A stretch of 64,000 nt of DNA from Microbacterium hydrothermale. GTDB lineage: Bacteria; Actinomycetota; Actinomycetes; Actinomycetales; Microbacteriaceae. The position numbers and the translations under genes were made by a program. The notes beneath the pieces were generated by a model. The model saw only the letters and a list, made by a program, of their open reading frames with translations, searched no databases and was not told the origin of the DNA. Location of the stretch: NCBI RefSeq assembly GCF_004854025.1, contig NZ_STGM01000001.1, positions 682,001 to 746,000 of the forward strand, read 5' to 3'. Shown in pieces: positions 17,465-26,144 of the stretch. Position 1 is the first letter of the stretch, and each line of letters opens with the position of its first letter.

Positions 17465-18496
17465 GTGTCCCGATTCCGCGCTCTGGCGGCCCTCGCCGTC
17501 GGTTCCGCCCTCGTCCTCACCGGCTGCGCCGGCACCTCGGCCGCGCCCGGCGAGGAGCAAGCCGCGTCCGACGACGCCGGGTTCCCCGTCACGATCGAGC
17601 ACGCCCTGGGCGAGACCACGATCCCCGCCGCGCCGAAGCGCGTCGTCACCGTCAGCTGGGGCAACCAGGAGGCTGCGCTCGCTCTCGGCGTCGTCCCCGT
17701 GGCCATGCCCAAGGTCACCTGGGGCGACGAGGACGGCGACGGCATGCTGCCCTGGGTCAAAGACAAGCTCGACGAGCTCGGCGCCGAGACCCCCGTGCTC
17801 ATGGACGAGACGAACGGCTTCGACTACGAGGCCATCGCCGACGCCAAGCCCGACGTCATCCTCGGCGCCTACTCCGGCATGACGCAGGAGCAGTACGACA
17901 CCCTGAGCAAGATCGCGCCCGTCGTGGCCTACCCCGAGATCGCCTGGGGCACCACGTGGCAGCAGATGACGCTGACGGATGCCAAGGCCCTCGGCCTCGA
18001 GGACGAAGCCGAGGCCCTCGTCTCCGACCTCGAGAAGCACGTCACCGACACGGCGGCGGAGTACCCCGCACTCGCCGGCAAGAAGACGCTCTTCACCTAC
18101 ATCGACCCGACCGACCTCAGCACGGTCGGCTACTACTCGACGAAGGACCCCCGCGCGACCTACCTCACCGAGCTCGGGATGACGCCGTCGTCGGCGGTCG
18201 AGACCTCCAGCGCCGCGGGAGACACGTTCTGGTTCACCGAGAGCACCGAGAACATCGAGAACTTCTCCGACGTGCAGGTGCTCACCGGATACGGCACCGA
18301 CGCCACCCTCGCCCAGCTGCAGGCCGACCCGCTGTGGTCGCGCATCCCGGCCATCGCCCAGGGAGCGGTCGCGTTCCTGCCCGACGACACCACGATGGCC
18401 GCGGCCGGCAACCCCAGCCCGCTGTCGATCGGCACCTCCTACGGCGACGACTACATCGCCCTCGTGGGGGCCGCCGCCGCCAAGGCCACGTCCTGA
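17465..18496 (+). CDS. iron-siderophore ABC transporter substrate-binding lipoprotein
   Basis: A 343-aa lipoprotein: basic N-terminus, hydrophobic core and lipobox LTGC with Cys21. It is followed by a class III (FepB/FhuD-like) binding fold that starts at VTIEHALGETTIPAAPKRVVTV. The GTG start has a strong AGGAGG site. It heads an operon with two FecCD-type permeases and an ATPase and has an iron box in its promoter, so it should capture ferric siderophores at the membrane surface. The siderophore type cannot be told. Confidence 0.92.
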   Translation: MSRFRALAALAVGSALVLTGCAGTSAAPGEEQAASDDAGFPVTIEHALGETTIPAAPKRVVTVSWGNQEAALALGVVPVAMPKVTWGDEDGDGMLPWVKDKLDELGAETPVLMDETNGFDYEAIADAKPDVILGAYSGMTQEQYDTLSKIAPVVAYPEIAWGTTWQQMTLTDAKALGLEDEAEALVSDLEKHVTDTAAEYPALAGKKTLFTYIDPTDLSTVGYYSTKDPRATYLTELGMTPSSAVETSSAAGDTFWFTESTENIENFSDVQVLTGYGTDATLAQLQADPLWSRIPAIAQGAVAFLPDDTTMAAAGNPSPLSIGTSYGDDYIALVGAAAAKATS

Positions 18497-18521
18497 TGCA
18501 CGGCCTCCGTCCCTCGACGCG

Positions 18522-19568
18522 ATGACCGCTCACGCACCGACCGTCACCGCCCCCGGCGCCGCCCCCGCGCGTCGCTGGGGGCGGCGACGCGTCGTCGGCG
18601 TGACGGTCCTCGTCGCGCTGCTCGTCGCCGCGGCGGTGCTGTCGGTCACCTTCGGTGCGCGCGATGTCACGGCCGCCGACGTCTGGGCGGGCCTCGCCGG
18701 CTCCACGGACTCCACCTCGGCCGCCGCCGTCGCCAAGCGCATCCCGCGCACGGTCCTCGCGATCCTCGTGGGAGCCGCTCTCGCCGTCTCCGGCGCCGTG
18801 CTGCAGGGGGCGACGCGCAATCCGCTCGCCGACCCCCAGATCCTCGGGATCAACGGGGGCGCGGGACTGGCCATCGTCACCGGCATCGCGTTCTTCGGCC
18901 TCAGCTCGCCCTCCACCTATATCTGGGTCGGCATGGCCGGCGCCGGCGCCGCGGCCGTGCTCGTCTACGCGATCGGTTCGCTGGGCCGCGGCGGGGCGAC
19001 CCCTCTCCGCCTCGCGCTGGCCGGAGCGGTCACCGCGGTGGCGTTCAGTTCTCTCACCAGCGCGATCCTGCTGCCCCGCACCGAGGTGATGAACGTCTTC
19101 CGCTTCTGGCAGATCGGCGGCGTCGGAGGCGCCACGGTCGAGACCATCGGCCAGGTGCTGCCGTTCCTGATCGTCGGTCTGATCGTGTGCCTCGCGAGCG
19201 CGCCGGCGCTGAACACCCTCGCGCTGGGCGACGAGCTCGCCGCGGGCCTCGGCGCCCGCGTGCGCACCGCCCGCCTCATCGCCACCGCCGGCGCCGTCGT
19301 CCTGTGCGGCGCCGCGACCGCCGTCGCTGGCCCCATCGGCTTCGTGGGACTCGTCGTCCCGCACATGCTGCGCCTCATCGTGGGCGTCGACCACCGCTGG
19401 CTGCTGCCCGTCTCGGCCCTGGGAGGCGCGACCCTGCTCACCCTCGCCGACGTCGTCGGTCGCGTCGTCGCCCGCCCCGAGGAGATCGAGGTCGGCATCG
19501 TCACCGCGCTCATCGGCGCCCCCTTCTTCATCGCCCTCGTCCGCCGCCAGAAGATGAGGGCCCTGTGA
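18522..19568 (+). CDS. FecCD-type siderophore permease (first subunit)
   Basis: A 348-aa polytopic membrane protein of the FecCD/BtuC family with about 9-10 helices. It has the characteristic RIPRTVLAILVGAALAVSGA and GATRNPLADPQILGINGGA segments. The cytoplasmic GFVGLVVPHMLR motif, which contacts the ATPase, is intact. It starts 25 nt after the binding-protein gene and overlaps the second permease by 4 nt (GTGA). It forms the translocation channel with that partner. Confidence 0.93.
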   Translation: MTAHAPTVTAPGAAPARRWGRRRVVGVTVLVALLVAAAVLSVTFGARDVTAADVWAGLAGSTDSTSAAAVAKRIPRTVLAILVGAALAVSGAVLQGATRNPLADPQILGINGGAGLAIVTGIAFFGLSSPSTYIWVGMAGAGAAAVLVYAIGSLGRGGATPLRLALAGAVTAVAFSSLTSAILLPRTEVMNVFRFWQIGGVGGATVETIGQVLPFLIVGLIVCLASAPALNTLALGDELAAGLGARVRTARLIATAGAVVLCGAATAVAGPIGFVGLVVPHMLRLIVGVDHRWLLPVSALGGATLLTLADVVGRVVARPEEIEVGIVTALIGAPFFIALVRRQKMRAL

Positions 19569-20641
19569 CCACGTCCCTGACCCGCCCCGGCGCCCTCGCG
19601 TCCGCCGCGCCCGACACCCTGGCATCCGTCGTCTCCGGCCGACGTCGCCGCCGCCGCCGCTGGGTGGCCGTCACCGGCACGCTCGCCGCACTCGTCGTCG
19701 TGGCGTTCGTGCTGAGCCTCATGCTCGGCCAGACCTTCTACACGCCCGCCGAGGTGTGGGGCGTACTGACCGGCCAGCGCGTCGCGGGCGCGTCGTTCAC
19801 GGTCGGCGAGCTGCGCCTGCCGCGCGCGATGACCGCTCTGCTGACGGGACTGTGCTTCGGCATGGGCGGTGTCGTGTTCCAGACCATGCTGCGCAACGCC
19901 CTCGCGAGCCCCGACGTCATCGGCATCAACACGGGTGCGAGCGCCGCCGCGGTGATCGGCATCGTCGTGCTGGGCTGGGGCGAGACCGCGGTGTCGTTCC
20001 TCGCGATGGCGGCGGCCCTGATCGCCGCCCTCGCGATCTACCTGCTGTCGTACCGCGACGGCAGCTCCGGCGCCCGGCTCATCCTCGTCGGCATCGGCGT
20101 CGCCGCGATGTGCCAGGCGGTGGTGTCGTACGTCGTGGCGCGCGCCGCGCAGTACGACCTCCCGGCCGCGATGCGGTGGATCACCGGCAACCTCAACGAC
20201 GCGACGTGGGATCGCGCGCTCCCGGTGCTGTTCGCCGTACTCGTGCTCGGGCCGGTGCTGCTCGTCCTGTCGGGGCGCCTCGAGATCCTGCGGATGGGCG
20301 ACGACACCGCCGCGGCGATCGGCCTCCCCGTCGAGCGCAGCCGCCTGCTGCTCATCGTCGCCGCCGTCGGTCTCCTCGCCTTCGGCACGGCGGCGGCGGG
20401 CCCGATCGCGTTCGTGTCGTTCCTGGCCGGGCCCATCGCGGTGCGCCTGCTCGGACCCGTCGGTTCGCCGATCCTCCCCGCCGGCCTCGTCGGCGCCCTG
20501 CTCGTGCTGGTGGCCGACTACGTCGCCCAGTACGCCTTCGGCACGCGCCTGCCCGTCGGTGTGATCACCGGCGTGCTCGGCGCGCCCTACCTCATCTTCC
20601 TGCTCATCCGCAGCAGCCGATCCGAAGGAACCTCGCTATGA
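19565..20641 (+). CDS. FecCD-type siderophore permease (second subunit)
   Basis: A 358-aa FecCD-family permease translated from a GTG overlapping the previous stop. It has an Arg-rich cytoplasmic N-terminus (about 28-34), then about 9 helices. Family motifs RLPRAMTALLTGLCFGMGG, FQTMLRNALASPDVIGI and the coupling-helix region GPIAFVSFLAGPIAVR are present. It should pair with the preceding permease in an asymmetric heterodimer. Its stop overlaps an ATG that opens a short frame leading into the ATPase gene. Confidence 0.93.
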   Translation: MTTSLTRPGALASAAPDTLASVVSGRRRRRRRWVAVTGTLAALVVVAFVLSLMLGQTFYTPAEVWGVLTGQRVAGASFTVGELRLPRAMTALLTGLCFGMGGVVFQTMLRNALASPDVIGINTGASAAAVIGIVVLGWGETAVSFLAMAAALIAALAIYLLSYRDGSSGARLILVGIGVAAMCQAVVSYVVARAAQYDLPAAMRWITGNLNDATWDRALPVLFAVLVLGPVLLVLSGRLEILRMGDDTAAAIGLPVERSRLLLIVAAVGLLAFGTAAAGPIAFVSFLAGPIAVRLLGPVGSPILPAGLVGALLVLVADYVAQYAFGTRLPVGVITGVLGAPYLIFLLIRSSRSEGTSL

Positions 20642-20709
20642 CGCGAGCCGCCATGACGCTAGCCGCCTCGGCATCCGCCGCCACCCGCCTCGAAGGAACG
20701 ACACGATGA
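20638..20709 (+). CDS. possible 23-aa coupling ORF between permease and ATPase
   Basis: ATG 20638 overlaps the permease stop (ATGA), and its own TGA overlaps the ATPase ATG (ATGA at 20706). It encodes 23 residues, mostly Ala, Thr and Arg. Both flanking starts are preceded by a GAAGGAA site, so this segment looks like a duplicated initiation region. It may be translated simply to carry ribosomes across. No similarity supports a functional peptide. Confidence 0.3.
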   Translation: MTRAAMTLAASASAATRLEGTTR

Positions 20710-21530
20710 CTCTTGAGCGCAGCCTGACCGCCGAGGGCGTCACCCTCGGCTACGGAGACCGGACGATCGTCGACTCCCTCGATCTCTCCCTGCCCCCGGG
20801 CAAGGTCACCGCGATCGTCGGCGCGAACGCGTGCGGCAAGTCGACGCTGCTCAAGGCCATGGCGCGTCTGCTCTCCCCCACCACCGGACAGGTGCTGCTC
20901 GACGGCAAGGCGATCCACCGGATGCCGACGAAGCAGGTCGCGCGCGTGCTCGGGCTCCTCCCCCAGTCCCCCGTCGCCCCCGACGGCATCGCGGTGTCCG
21001 ACCTCGTCAGCCGCGGTCGGCACCCGCACCAGGGCGCGCTCTCGCGGTGGACGCGCACCGACGACGACGCCGTGGCGCGCGCGCTCGACGCGACCGACAC
21101 GGCCCACCTCGCCGACCGTCACGTCGACCAGCTCAGCGGTGGTCAGCGTCAGCGCGTGTGGATCGCGATGGCCCTCGCGCAGGAGACCGACGTCCTGCTG
21201 CTCGACGAGCCCACGACGTTCCTCGACATCAGCCACCAGATCGACGTGCTCGACCTGCTCACCGACCTCAATCGCGAGCGCGGCACGACCGTGGCGATGG
21301 TGCTGCACGACCTCAATCTCGCGGCGCGCTACGCCGACCACCTCGTCGCGATGGCGGAGGGCCGCATCGTCGCCGCGGGCGACCCGGCCGAGGTGCTGAC
21401 CGAGGAGACGGTCGAGGAGGTCTTCGGCTTGCGCAGCCGCGTCGTCGCGGATCCGCTCACGGGCCGGCCGATGATCGTGCCGATCGGTCGGCACCACACG
21501 GTCGTCGACGAGCCGGCGACGGCTCGCTGA
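20706..21530 (+). CDS. iron-siderophore ABC transporter ATP-binding protein
   Basis: A 274-aa FepC/FecE-type ATPase. The Walker A GANACGKST is at 39-47, and the signature LSGGQRQR and Walker B VLLLDEPTTFLD follow, with the switch His in VLHDLN. It powers uptake through the two upstream permeases. The start has a GAAGGAA ribosome-binding site. The C-terminal extension RVVADPLTGRPMIVPIG is typical of FepC relatives. Confidence 0.94.
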   Translation: MTLERSLTAEGVTLGYGDRTIVDSLDLSLPPGKVTAIVGANACGKSTLLKAMARLLSPTTGQVLLDGKAIHRMPTKQVARVLGLLPQSPVAPDGIAVSDLVSRGRHPHQGALSRWTRTDDDAVARALDATDTAHLADRHVDQLSGGQRQRVWIAMALAQETDVLLLDEPTTFLDISHQIDVLDLLTDLNRERGTTVAMVLHDLNLAARYADHLVAMAEGRIVAAGDPAEVLTEETVEEVFGLRSRVVADPLTGRPMIVPIGRHHTVVDEPATAR

Positions 21531-21681
21531 GGGGGTTCGGCGCGGAGGGTACGCGCGGACGCGCAGGTCCGGCACGCGGGACCGGGTGTTGCGCACGCCC
21601 ACGTTCGACACGCGCAAACCGGGCGCTCCGCGCCTCGGGTCGCACGCTCGGCGCGCCCGACCCGATCCCCTCGGCGCCGCG

Positions 21682-22611
21682 TCAGGCGGTGCGCTCGACC
21701 TGGCCCTCGCGCCAGTAGCCCATGAACGCGACGCGCTTGCGGTCGACGCCGTGCCCCTGTACGAGCAGTCGGCGCAGCGTCTTGACCGTCTGCGACTCCC
21801 CCGCGATCCAGGCGTAGAACTCGCCCTCCGAATCGGCGGGGCTGTCCCAGAGCAGGTCGACGTCGAGGTCGATGTCCTCGAGCACCTGGGGGCGGGGCGC
21901 CGCGGCACGCGAGAGGACGGCCCCGGATGCCGCGGTCCACGCCTCGACCGCGTCGATCAGCGCCTCGCCGTGGGGGCGGTCGTCGCGGGCGATCCAGGTG
22001 ACGGGCAGCGTCCCGGGCGCGAGCGCGAGGGCGTCGTCGATCGTGGGCACCTCGACGAAGGCGTCGACGACGAAGCCGGAACCCAGGCCCTCGAGGATCG
22101 CGCAGATCGCCGGGGCGGCCGTCTCGTCGCCCACGAGCAGCAGGCGCTGCGCCGTTCCGGGGTGGAAGTCGATGCCCTGCGCCGAGTCCTCGCTGCGCGC
22201 GTCGGGGCCGACCACGAGGATGCTCTCCCCCTCCGCCGCCGTCTCCGCCCACGTCCCCGCGGGACCGGCGTCGTGGTGCAGCACGAAATCGATGTCGAGC
22301 TCGAGCGCCTCGGGGTCGATCCGTCGCACGGTGTAGGTGCGGAACGGCATCCGCTCCGCCTCCGGAAGGTCGCGCCAGCGCGTGTACCACTCGCCGCCGT
22401 CGATCGCCGCGGGGTCGTCCTGCCCGATGTCGCACAGGCGGCCGTCGGAGCCGGGGAGCACGAGCTTCACGCGCTGGTCGCGCCGGTCCGTGCCGAACAC
22501 GGCGAAGTCGGGGCAGGTGAACGTGATGCGGGCGAAGTGCGGCGACAGGCGGCGGGCCCTCTTCACCACGGCGACGTACGGACGGTAGGCGGGGCGCGTG
22601 GCGGTCTTCAC
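21682..22611 (-). CDS. siderophore-interacting protein (FAD/NAD(P)H ferric reductase)
   Basis: A 309-aa cytosolic flavoprotein of the SIP/ViuB family, which releases iron from imported ferric siderophores by reduction. The FAD-binding FRTYTVRR motif and the LLVGDETAAPAICAILE nucleotide-domain motif are present, as is the C-terminal YWREGQVE tail. It converges on the uptake operon and shares its iron-box sequence. The GTG start at 22611 has TATCCT (minus strand, 22618-22623) 6 nt upstream, inside the box, so repression and initiation would compete directly. Confidence 0.92.
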   Translation of the reverse strand: MKTATRPAYRPYVAVVKRARRLSPHFARITFTCPDFAVFGTDRRDQRVKLVLPGSDGRLCDIGQDDPAAIDGGEWYTRWRDLPEAERMPFRTYTVRRIDPEALELDIDFVLHHDAGPAGTWAETAAEGESILVVGPDARSEDSAQGIDFHPGTAQRLLLVGDETAAPAICAILEGLGSGFVVDAFVEVPTIDDALALAPGTLPVTWIARDDRPHGEALIDAVEAWTAASGAVLSRAAAPRPQVLEDIDLDVDLLWDSPADSEGEFYAWIAGESQTVKTLRRLLVQGHGVDRKRVAFMGYWREGQVERTA

Positions 22612-22615
22612 TCGC

Positions 22616-22634
22616 TAAGGATATCCTTACCTAT
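22616..22634. promoter_or_regulatory. DtxR/IdeR-like iron box over the SIP promoter
   Basis: TAAGGATATCCTTACCTAT contains a perfect AAGGATATCCTT palindrome. It matches the operon box at 17429-17447 at 16 of 19 positions. It covers the predicted -10 of the SIP gene. Confidence 0.8.
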
Positions 22635-22659
22635 CCTCGGATGCCAGGCGAGCGCCGCG

Positions 22660-22785
22660 CGAAACCTCGCGCGTGGACGAACACCCGGTCACGGCGCGCC
22701 GGTCAGGGAACACCGTCACGGCACGCCGGTCACGGGACGAAAGTCACGACCCCGACGGTCACGACACGCCGATCGTCCCCTGTGA
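22660..22785. repeat. degenerate GTCACGRCRCGCCG repeats
   Basis: Several imperfect copies of a GTCACGGCRCGCCGGTCA-like unit fill the spacer between the SIP start and the aminotransferase stop. No gene or terminator is evident in it. Confidence 0.6.
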
Positions 22786-22803
22786 CCCGCGTCGTTCGGG
22801 GCC

Positions 22804-23967
22804 TCAAGCCCCGGAAGCCAGTCTCCCGATGCGCTCCACCGCGTCGCGCAGCACCTCGGGCGCGCACCCGACGTTGATGCGCACGTGACCGATGCCCTCC
22901 GTGCCGAACAACGGACCGTGATGCAGCGCGACGTGCGCCTCGCGGCGGATGAACGGGGCCGGATTGTCGCCCCACCCGTAGGCCGACACGTCGACCCACG
23001 CGAGGAAGCCCGCGTCCGGCATCCGGTAGCGCGCACGCGGAAGGTGCTCGGCCAGCAGGTCGGCGAGCAGCCGTCGGTTCTCGTCCAGCGCCGCCAGCAG
23101 CGACGCGAGCCACGGGTCGCTCTCCGCGGCGAAGGCCGCGCGGTTGGCGATCACTCCGAACAGGCCCGCGCGCCACTCCACCTCCCAGGGCAGCGAGCGC
23201 ACGACCTGGGCCGTCTCCTCCGCCCCGGTCACGATCACCGCGCACTTCAGCCCCGCGAGGTTGTAGGTCTTGCTCGCGCTCGTCACGGCGTAGCCGACCG
23301 CGGCGGCCTCAGGGCCGGCATCCAGGAAGGGCGTGAACACCGCGGGAGCGTGCGTGAGGGGGGCGTGGATCTCGTCGCTCACCACGCTCGCGCCGTAGCG
23401 CGCCGCGAGGCGGGCGAGGGCGGCGAGGCTGTCGCGCGTGTGCACCGTTCCGGTCGGATTGTGCGGATTGCACAGCAGCACCGCACGGGCCCCGGATGCC
23501 AGGGCCCTCTCGATCCCGTCGAGGTCGAGGCTCCACCGGTCCCCGTCGTCGACCAGCGGCACGCGCTCGACGACCGCGCCGGCCTCCTCCACCGTGTCGT
23601 AGAACGGCGGATAGACCGGGGGCGTCACCACCACGCGATCGCCCGGGACGGTCACGGCGCGGAGCACCTCGACGACGCCCATCATGACATCACCCGTCCA
23701 CCGCACGCGCGACGGGTCGATCGTCCAGCCCCACCGCCGGTCGGCGTAAGCGGCGAAGTCGAGATCGATGCCCGGACGCGGCGGGGTGTATCCGGTGTCG
23801 CCGATCTCGACCGCGCGCTGCAGCGCCGCGGTGATCGCGGGCGCGAGGGGGAAGTCGGTCTCGGCGACGAACATGGGGATGACGTCGTCGCCGTACGAGC
23901 GCCACTTCGTGCTGGAGCGCTGGCGGAGGAGGTCCAGGGGCAGGGCCTTCAGGGGGGTGACGCTCAT
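22804..23967 (-). CDS. MalY/PatB-type PLP-dependent aminotransferase (C-S lyase family)
   Basis: A 387-aa class I/II aminotransferase-fold protein of the MalY/PatB group, many of which are cystathionine beta-lyases. WRSYGDDVIPMFVAETDFP at the N-terminus is characteristic. PLP contacts include CNPHNPTG (166-173), Asp198 in SDEIH, and the Schiff-base Lys233 in SASKTYNLAGLKCA. ATG 23967 has TAGCCT (minus strand, 23975-23980) 7 nt upstream, suggesting a leaderless mRNA. Methionine biosynthesis is one possible role; others in the family act in cysteine or thiol cleavage. Confidence 0.88.
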   Translation of the reverse strand: MSVTPLKALPLDLLRQRSSTKWRSYGDDVIPMFVAETDFPLAPAITAALQRAVEIGDTGYTPPRPGIDLDFAAYADRRWGWTIDPSRVRWTGDVMMGVVEVLRAVTVPGDRVVVTPPVYPPFYDTVEEAGAVVERVPLVDDGDRWSLDLDGIERALASGARAVLLCNPHNPTGTVHTRDSLAALARLAARYGASVVSDEIHAPLTHAPAVFTPFLDAGPEAAAVGYAVTSASKTYNLAGLKCAVIVTGAEETAQVVRSLPWEVEWRAGLFGVIANRAAFAAESDPWLASLLAALDENRRLLADLLAEHLPRARYRMPDAGFLAWVDVSAYGWGDNPAPFIRREAHVALHHGPLFGTEGIGHVRINVGCAPEVLRDAVERIGRLASGA

Positions 23968-24033
23968 GTCATCGAGGCTACCGAAGGCGCGCCGGCGCCT
24001 CGCGGTCCCTCGACACCCTGCGTCATGCGCGAT

Positions 24034-25632
24034 TCACCGCCGGAACGTCCCCATCCGATGCTGGTCGAAGTACTCGAGCACGAGCGAGCCGTCGGAGCCG
24101 AACGTCGCTCGCGAGACCGTTCCCTCGGTGGCGTTCTCCCCCGTGGGGGCGAACGTGAACACGTCGCCGTCCCAGGGGCTCAGCGTCCATCGCCCGGTCG
24201 GGCCCAGCGCCAGCTGCAGCGCGCCGTCGACGACGCTCACCGTGGCGTCGCCGAAGTAGTCGTTCCGGTAGACGCCCGCGTACCGGTCCAGCGCGGCCGG
24301 GGGCGTCGCATCCGCGGGGCGGTCCTTCCCGGCGAGGGTCCCCAGCGGCGCGGCCATGTCCGCGAAGATCCCGGTGTACAGCCCGAGCCAGTCCTGACGC
24401 TGCGCGCCGTACTGCGCGATGTCGGCGAAGCGACCCGCGATGCCCTCCGCGACGCCGTTGGCCTCGCCATTCGAGAGCACCACGATCCCGAGGTCGGCCG
24501 CGGGCAGCATCTTCACCGTCGTGCCGGTGCCGAGCCGGAACGCACCCGAGTGGTTGACGTCGACGAGACCGCCCGCGGTCGTCGTGACGTTGAAGCCGTA
24601 CCCGTAGAAACCCGCCCTCTGGCTCATCGTCGACACGGCCGGGTCCCGCCCCGTCATGATCTGCGGGGTGACGGCGGGCAGCAGCGCCTCTCGGCTGACG
24701 AATGCGTCGTCGCCCGCTCCGGCGGCGAGCACCATCGTCATCCAGCGCGCCATGTCGGTGACACTCGAGCTCACCCCTCCGGCCGGCGACTGCGCGTCGG
24801 GCCGGCGCGGCTCGGGACTCACGACCCACGCGCCGTCCACCCGCTGGTGCCCCAGGGCGCGGTTCTCGCGCGCCTCGAGATCCGAGAACCGCGACGAGGT
24901 GGAGGTCATGCCGAGGGGCGCGTAGAGCCACCGCTCGGAGAGGTCGGCCCAGTCCTCACCGGCCGCGGCGGCGACCGACTCGGCCGCGGCGGTGATGTCG
25001 AAGTTGCCGTAGGCGTAGGTGCGGCGGAACCCCTCGAGCGGGACGAGCCGCAGCCGCTCCAGCACCGCGGCGCGGTCGTAGCCGATCTCCTCCAGCTCGT
25101 CGCCCGCGTGCTCGAACAGCCCGGACCGGTGCGCGTACAGATCGCCGATCGTGAGGTTCGCCGACACCCACGGGTCCGACAGCGCGAAGGAGGGCAGGTT
25201 CTCCTGCACGGGCGTGTCCCACGTGACCACGCCCTCGTCGATCGCGCGCGCGATCACCGTCGCGCCGACGGACTTCGACACGGATGCCATCGCGAACACC
25301 GTGTCCTCGTCGACCGGCTCCCCGGTGTCGAGGTTGCGCACGCCGTATCCGCGGGCGAACACGGTCTCTCCCCCGTGGACGACGGCGACCGCGACACCGG
25401 GAGTCCCGGTCGCGTCCATCGCCGCTTTCACGGAGGCGTCGATGTCGGCCACGGCGGCCGCCACGGTGGCATCCGTCACGTGAACCAGAGCGTCGACGCG
25501 AGGGTCCGCGGCGACGGGGGCGGAGGTCGTCTCTACCGCCGGAACGGGGTCGGCGGTGCATCCGGATGCCACCGCCGGGAGCAGCAGCACGGGGACGACG
25601 ACCGCGGCGATGCGGGGTGCGCGCGTTCTCAT
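24034..25632 (-). CDS. beta-lactamase-family serine hydrolase lipoprotein
   Basis: A 532-aa exported protein. The signal core is VVVPVLLLPA and the lipobox VASGC with Cys25. The catalytic domain is of the class C beta-lactamase/DD-peptidase fold, with SxxK at Ser117-Lys120 (SVSK), YxN at Tyr208-Asn210 (YGN), and a late HSG motif. A C-terminal beta-rich domain of about 100 residues follows. Such proteins include D-aminopeptidases, esterases and transpeptidase-like enzymes. ATG 25632 is chosen at the signal peptide; a CACACT hexamer lies 6 nt upstream. Substrate unknown. Confidence 0.87.
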   Translation of the reverse strand: MRTRAPRIAAVVVPVLLLPAVASGCTADPVPAVETTSAPVAADPRVDALVHVTDATVAAAVADIDASVKAAMDATGTPGVAVAVVHGGETVFARGYGVRNLDTGEPVDEDTVFAMASVSKSVGATVIARAIDEGVVTWDTPVQENLPSFALSDPWVSANLTIGDLYAHRSGLFEHAGDELEEIGYDRAAVLERLRLVPLEGFRRTYAYGNFDITAAAESVAAAAGEDWADLSERWLYAPLGMTSTSSRFSDLEARENRALGHQRVDGAWVVSPEPRRPDAQSPAGGVSSSVTDMARWMTMVLAAGAGDDAFVSREALLPAVTPQIMTGRDPAVSTMSQRAGFYGYGFNVTTTAGGLVDVNHSGAFRLGTGTTVKMLPAADLGIVVLSNGEANGVAEGIAGRFADIAQYGAQRQDWLGLYTGIFADMAAPLGTLAGKDRPADATPPAALDRYAGVYRNDYFGDATVSVVDGALQLALGPTGRWTLSPWDGDVFTFAPTGENATEGTVSRATFGSDGSLVLEYFDQHRMGTFRR

Positions 25633-25762
25633 GCGCGAAGTGTGCTCGCCGGGGACACGGACGGCAACGGCCCGCGGGGCAGTGTTGTCGTTTCGCAACG
25701 CGACGCCGCCCGGGACGACCGCGGATGCCGCGCTCTCGACGTCCCTCGACTGCCGCGAACGA

Positions 25763-25794
25763 CGAACGCCCGCCCCCGGAGGGGCGGGCGTTCG
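25763..25794. terminator. hairpin terminator downstream of the suf operon
   Basis: A perfect 14-bp stem, CGAACGCCCGCCCC (25763-25776) with GGGGCGGGCGTTCG (25781-25794), lies just after the DUF59 gene stop. Confidence 0.85.
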
Positions 25795-25805
25795 TGCAGC
25801 GGGCG

Positions 25806-26135
25806 TCAGATCGCGAAGCCGAGGGCGCGCATCATGTCGCGGCCATCGTCGGTGATCCGCTCGGGGCCCCACGGCGGCATCCACACCCAATTGATGCGGA
25901 AGCGATCCACGACGTTGTCGAGGGCCTGAGCCGTCTGCTCTTCGAGGACGTCGGTCAGGGGGCACCCGGCCGAGGTCAGGGTCATGTGGATGACGAGCGC
26001 GTCGTTCTCGTCGTCCCACGCGAGGTCGTAGATGAGGCCGAGGTCGACGACGTTGATCCCCAGTTCGGGGTCCATGACGTCTTTCAGGGCCTCGGTGACC
26101 TCGTCGTACTTCTCGGGAGCGAGCGTTGCGGTCAT
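25806..26135 (-). CDS. DUF59/MIP18-type Fe-S cluster assembly factor (SufT-like)
   Basis: A 109-aa DUF59 protein. The VMDPELGINVVDLGLIYD and MTLTSAGCPLTD segments, with their conserved Cys, are typical of the SufT/MIP18 group, which helps mature Fe-S proteins. It is the last gene of the suf operon, 9 nt after sufC. The length matches the single-domain family. Confidence 0.9.
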   Translation of the reverse strand: MTATLAPEKYDEVTEALKDVMDPELGINVVDLGLIYDLAWDDENDALVIHMTLTSAGCPLTDVLEEQTAQALDNVVDRFRINWVWMPPWGPERITDDGRDMMRALGFAI

Positions 26136-26144
26136 GTAACGATC

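Noticed and set aside
17465..22611. Siderophore biosynthesis cluster
   Set aside because: Only uptake and reductive release genes are present. There is no NRPS, NIS synthetase or hydroxylase gene.
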